DNA from: Dacryopinax spathularia
Taxonomy: Eukaryota; Basidiomycota; Dacrymycetes; Dacrymycetales; Dacrymycetaceae
DNA length: 64,000 bases
Direction: 5' to 3'
Assembly (NCBI GenBank): GCA_037974965.1
Contig: JBBPFI010000011.1
Span: 496,001-560,000, forward strand
Part shown: positions 62,648 to 64,000 of the stretch, in pieces
How the letters are laid out: each line of letters begins with the position of its first letter
Position numbering within the stretch: position 1 is the first letter of the stretch
The notes under the pieces: model-generated
Databases searched by the model: none
Seen by the model: the letters and a program-made list of their open reading frames with translations, nothing else
Told to the model about the DNA's origin: nothing
Made by a program: the position numbers and the translations under genes

Positions 62648-64000
62648 AGTCTGGTGGTGATAGTGTTAGCTTTTCAATCGGATCTTGACACAAGAGAGTG
62701 AGAAATGGAGTGGATCGGCTCTATCGTAACACGCAAATCGCCGGTCGGTGACTCACCTAGGTATGGGTACAATCCACGCGTACGGATCCCTCACGCAGTA
62801 CCGGCTGTACCGACCTGGGAAATGCATCTTTATTGTGCTCATTCAGCTGATCGGGTTGGGCAGTAAACAGCGAACATGCGAGCTCTCAAGTAAGATATGT
62901 AAGCGCTTGGGCTTCATCCAATATCAGCATGGTTGTGAGCACAAGCTGTGCATAAGGTGTCAACCCGTGCGAGGCAGAATACCGCCCAATCAGGCAAAAT
63001 CAACGTGCTTGAGGAAGCGGCGTGGGCAATGGCGTGGTGCCCAGTCTGCATACTTGCTAGCGGTGTGTGATGTCTTGATGGCTGAGAATCAGGTGTGTGT
63101 GTCGGGCTTATGTATCCATATGGAGCTATTCCGGACCTTTACGAGTCTGTACCTCTCAGCCGCGGGGCCGGTCAAGCAAAGTGGATATGTCACGAAACTG
63201 ATCCCAAGAGGAAAAGAGGCACGCACACGGGCATGCCGCAGACCAAAGCAATGGATCCAGAAGGCAGTCAACCTTCCGGTTCGGTACGCCCCCCTACCCC
63301 AGCTCCCTTATCGCGTTTCTGCTGTATGATTCCTATCCATTAATCTCTTGAATAAGCCGCAGGTAGCGAACAGAAGCATTGGCGTGAGAGACAGCATAAG
63401 ACGTCAGGATGGTAACGACGGACAATAAAGACAATGCGGTAGCCCCGACTGCTGGGAAGTGACCGGAGCAAACATAATGTCCGATGGGTTGCGGCGAGTT
63501 GGTCAGAACCGACGAGAACAGCGAGGTTCTAGGCTGGAGCCTTGGAGAAGCAGACAGCATGACGGTGCCGTGATGGGAGTCGATTATATATCAATCCCTA
63601 CCGCCGGGGAAGTTACTCTTCCTTCCAACATCCTCCTCCGAAAACACGGAAAAGACCCCTACGTCCTTCCATCAGAAGTCGTGTCCAGCAAGGTGTGGAC
63701 CCCTATGGTTGCACCTCCTGATGTCAATACATTGTCCCTTGAGGTATTCGTATTGCGACTATCAAGGAAGCCCACCCATAAGCAGACATCAACACGTGTG
63801 AACAGATGGATTTCCGGAGCTCTCATTCAGCGGCAGATGCGGCCTGTTGAGGTTGAAGAATGGGGGCTGGCCCACGAAGGGAAACCATCTTTCTTCAGCG
63901 CTCTTCTCGGTCATCCCAATTTCCGGATGATGTGAGCTATCACCACGCTGCAGTGTGACATCATAAGAGAAGGACACGTTCGGCAGGGCTGGATGGGATC

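Larger units (their letters stand above)
61649..64000. other. Gene-poor right end of the window
   Basis: About 2.3 kb with no gene I can support. It contains the degenerate repeats above. The best open frame (about 63573-63935, MGVDYISIPTAGEVTLPSN onward) may be part of an unknown exon but has no family features. GC is slightly lower than in the gene block. Confidence 0.5.

Noticed and set aside
63459-63935. 158-codon frame near the right end
   Set aside because: Partly protein-like, but no recognisable motif, start context or partner exon; left inside the gene-poor entry instead of being called a gene.

Overview
The window looks like nuclear DNA from a filamentous basidiomycete, probably Agaricomycotina. 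Nearly every gene is cut by 42-65 nt GT-AG introns with CTRAY-like branch points. Genes are tightly packed and often divergent, and the housekeeping proteins are fungal in type. No sequence search was run. Names rest on recognised motifs, and exon edges were worked out by hand from splice sites and frame continuity.

Layout. (1) About 0-14.2 kb is an accessory island, visibly more AT-rich than the rest. It holds an autonomous Helitron (Rep/helicase, 5330-11220) flanked by four orphan genes. Three lie upstream (188-2115 minus, 2384-3058 plus, 3199-4461 minus). One lies downstream (11374-13504 minus) and encodes a cysteine-cluster protein resembling a zinc-cluster regulator. (2) 14.7-21.1 kb is a small metabolic group: a short-chain dehydrogenase, an O-methyltransferase and a flavin-dependent halogenase. 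Together they suggest a chlorinated, O-methylated metabolite. (3) 21.3-61.6 kb is a conserved gene block: a Bir1/survivin-type protein and a WAPL cohesin-release factor (head to head), ribosomal protein eL42, a mitochondrial MRS2 Mg2+ channel, a long-form tRNase Z, a GH92 mannosidase, malate synthase, MSH2, a low-GC unknown locus, mitochondrial ribosomal protein L16, a zinc alcohol/polyol dehydrogenase, splicing factor PRP3, a tRNA m5C methyltransferase (NCL1/TRM4), a small Cys-rich protein, a secreted M28 aminopeptidase and an ABM-domain protein. (4) 61.7-64 kb has no confident gene. It carries degenerate ~165-200 bp tandem repeats and a perfect 20-bp duplication.

Connections. Bir1 and WAPL both act on sister chromatids in mitosis and share a 307-bp promoter with one ACGCGT (MCB-type) site. 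MSH2 has two ACGCGT sites 21 bp apart just upstream, plus a third further out, which suggests G1/S control. tRNase Z and NCL1 both act on tRNA; eL42 and L16 serve the cytosolic and mitochondrial ribosomes.

Most likely to be new: the orphan genes around the Helitron (especially the Cys-cluster gene), the halogenase group, and two gene-structure oddities, namely a 4-nt microexon in PRP3 and an eL42 gene whose last intron sits directly before the stop codon.
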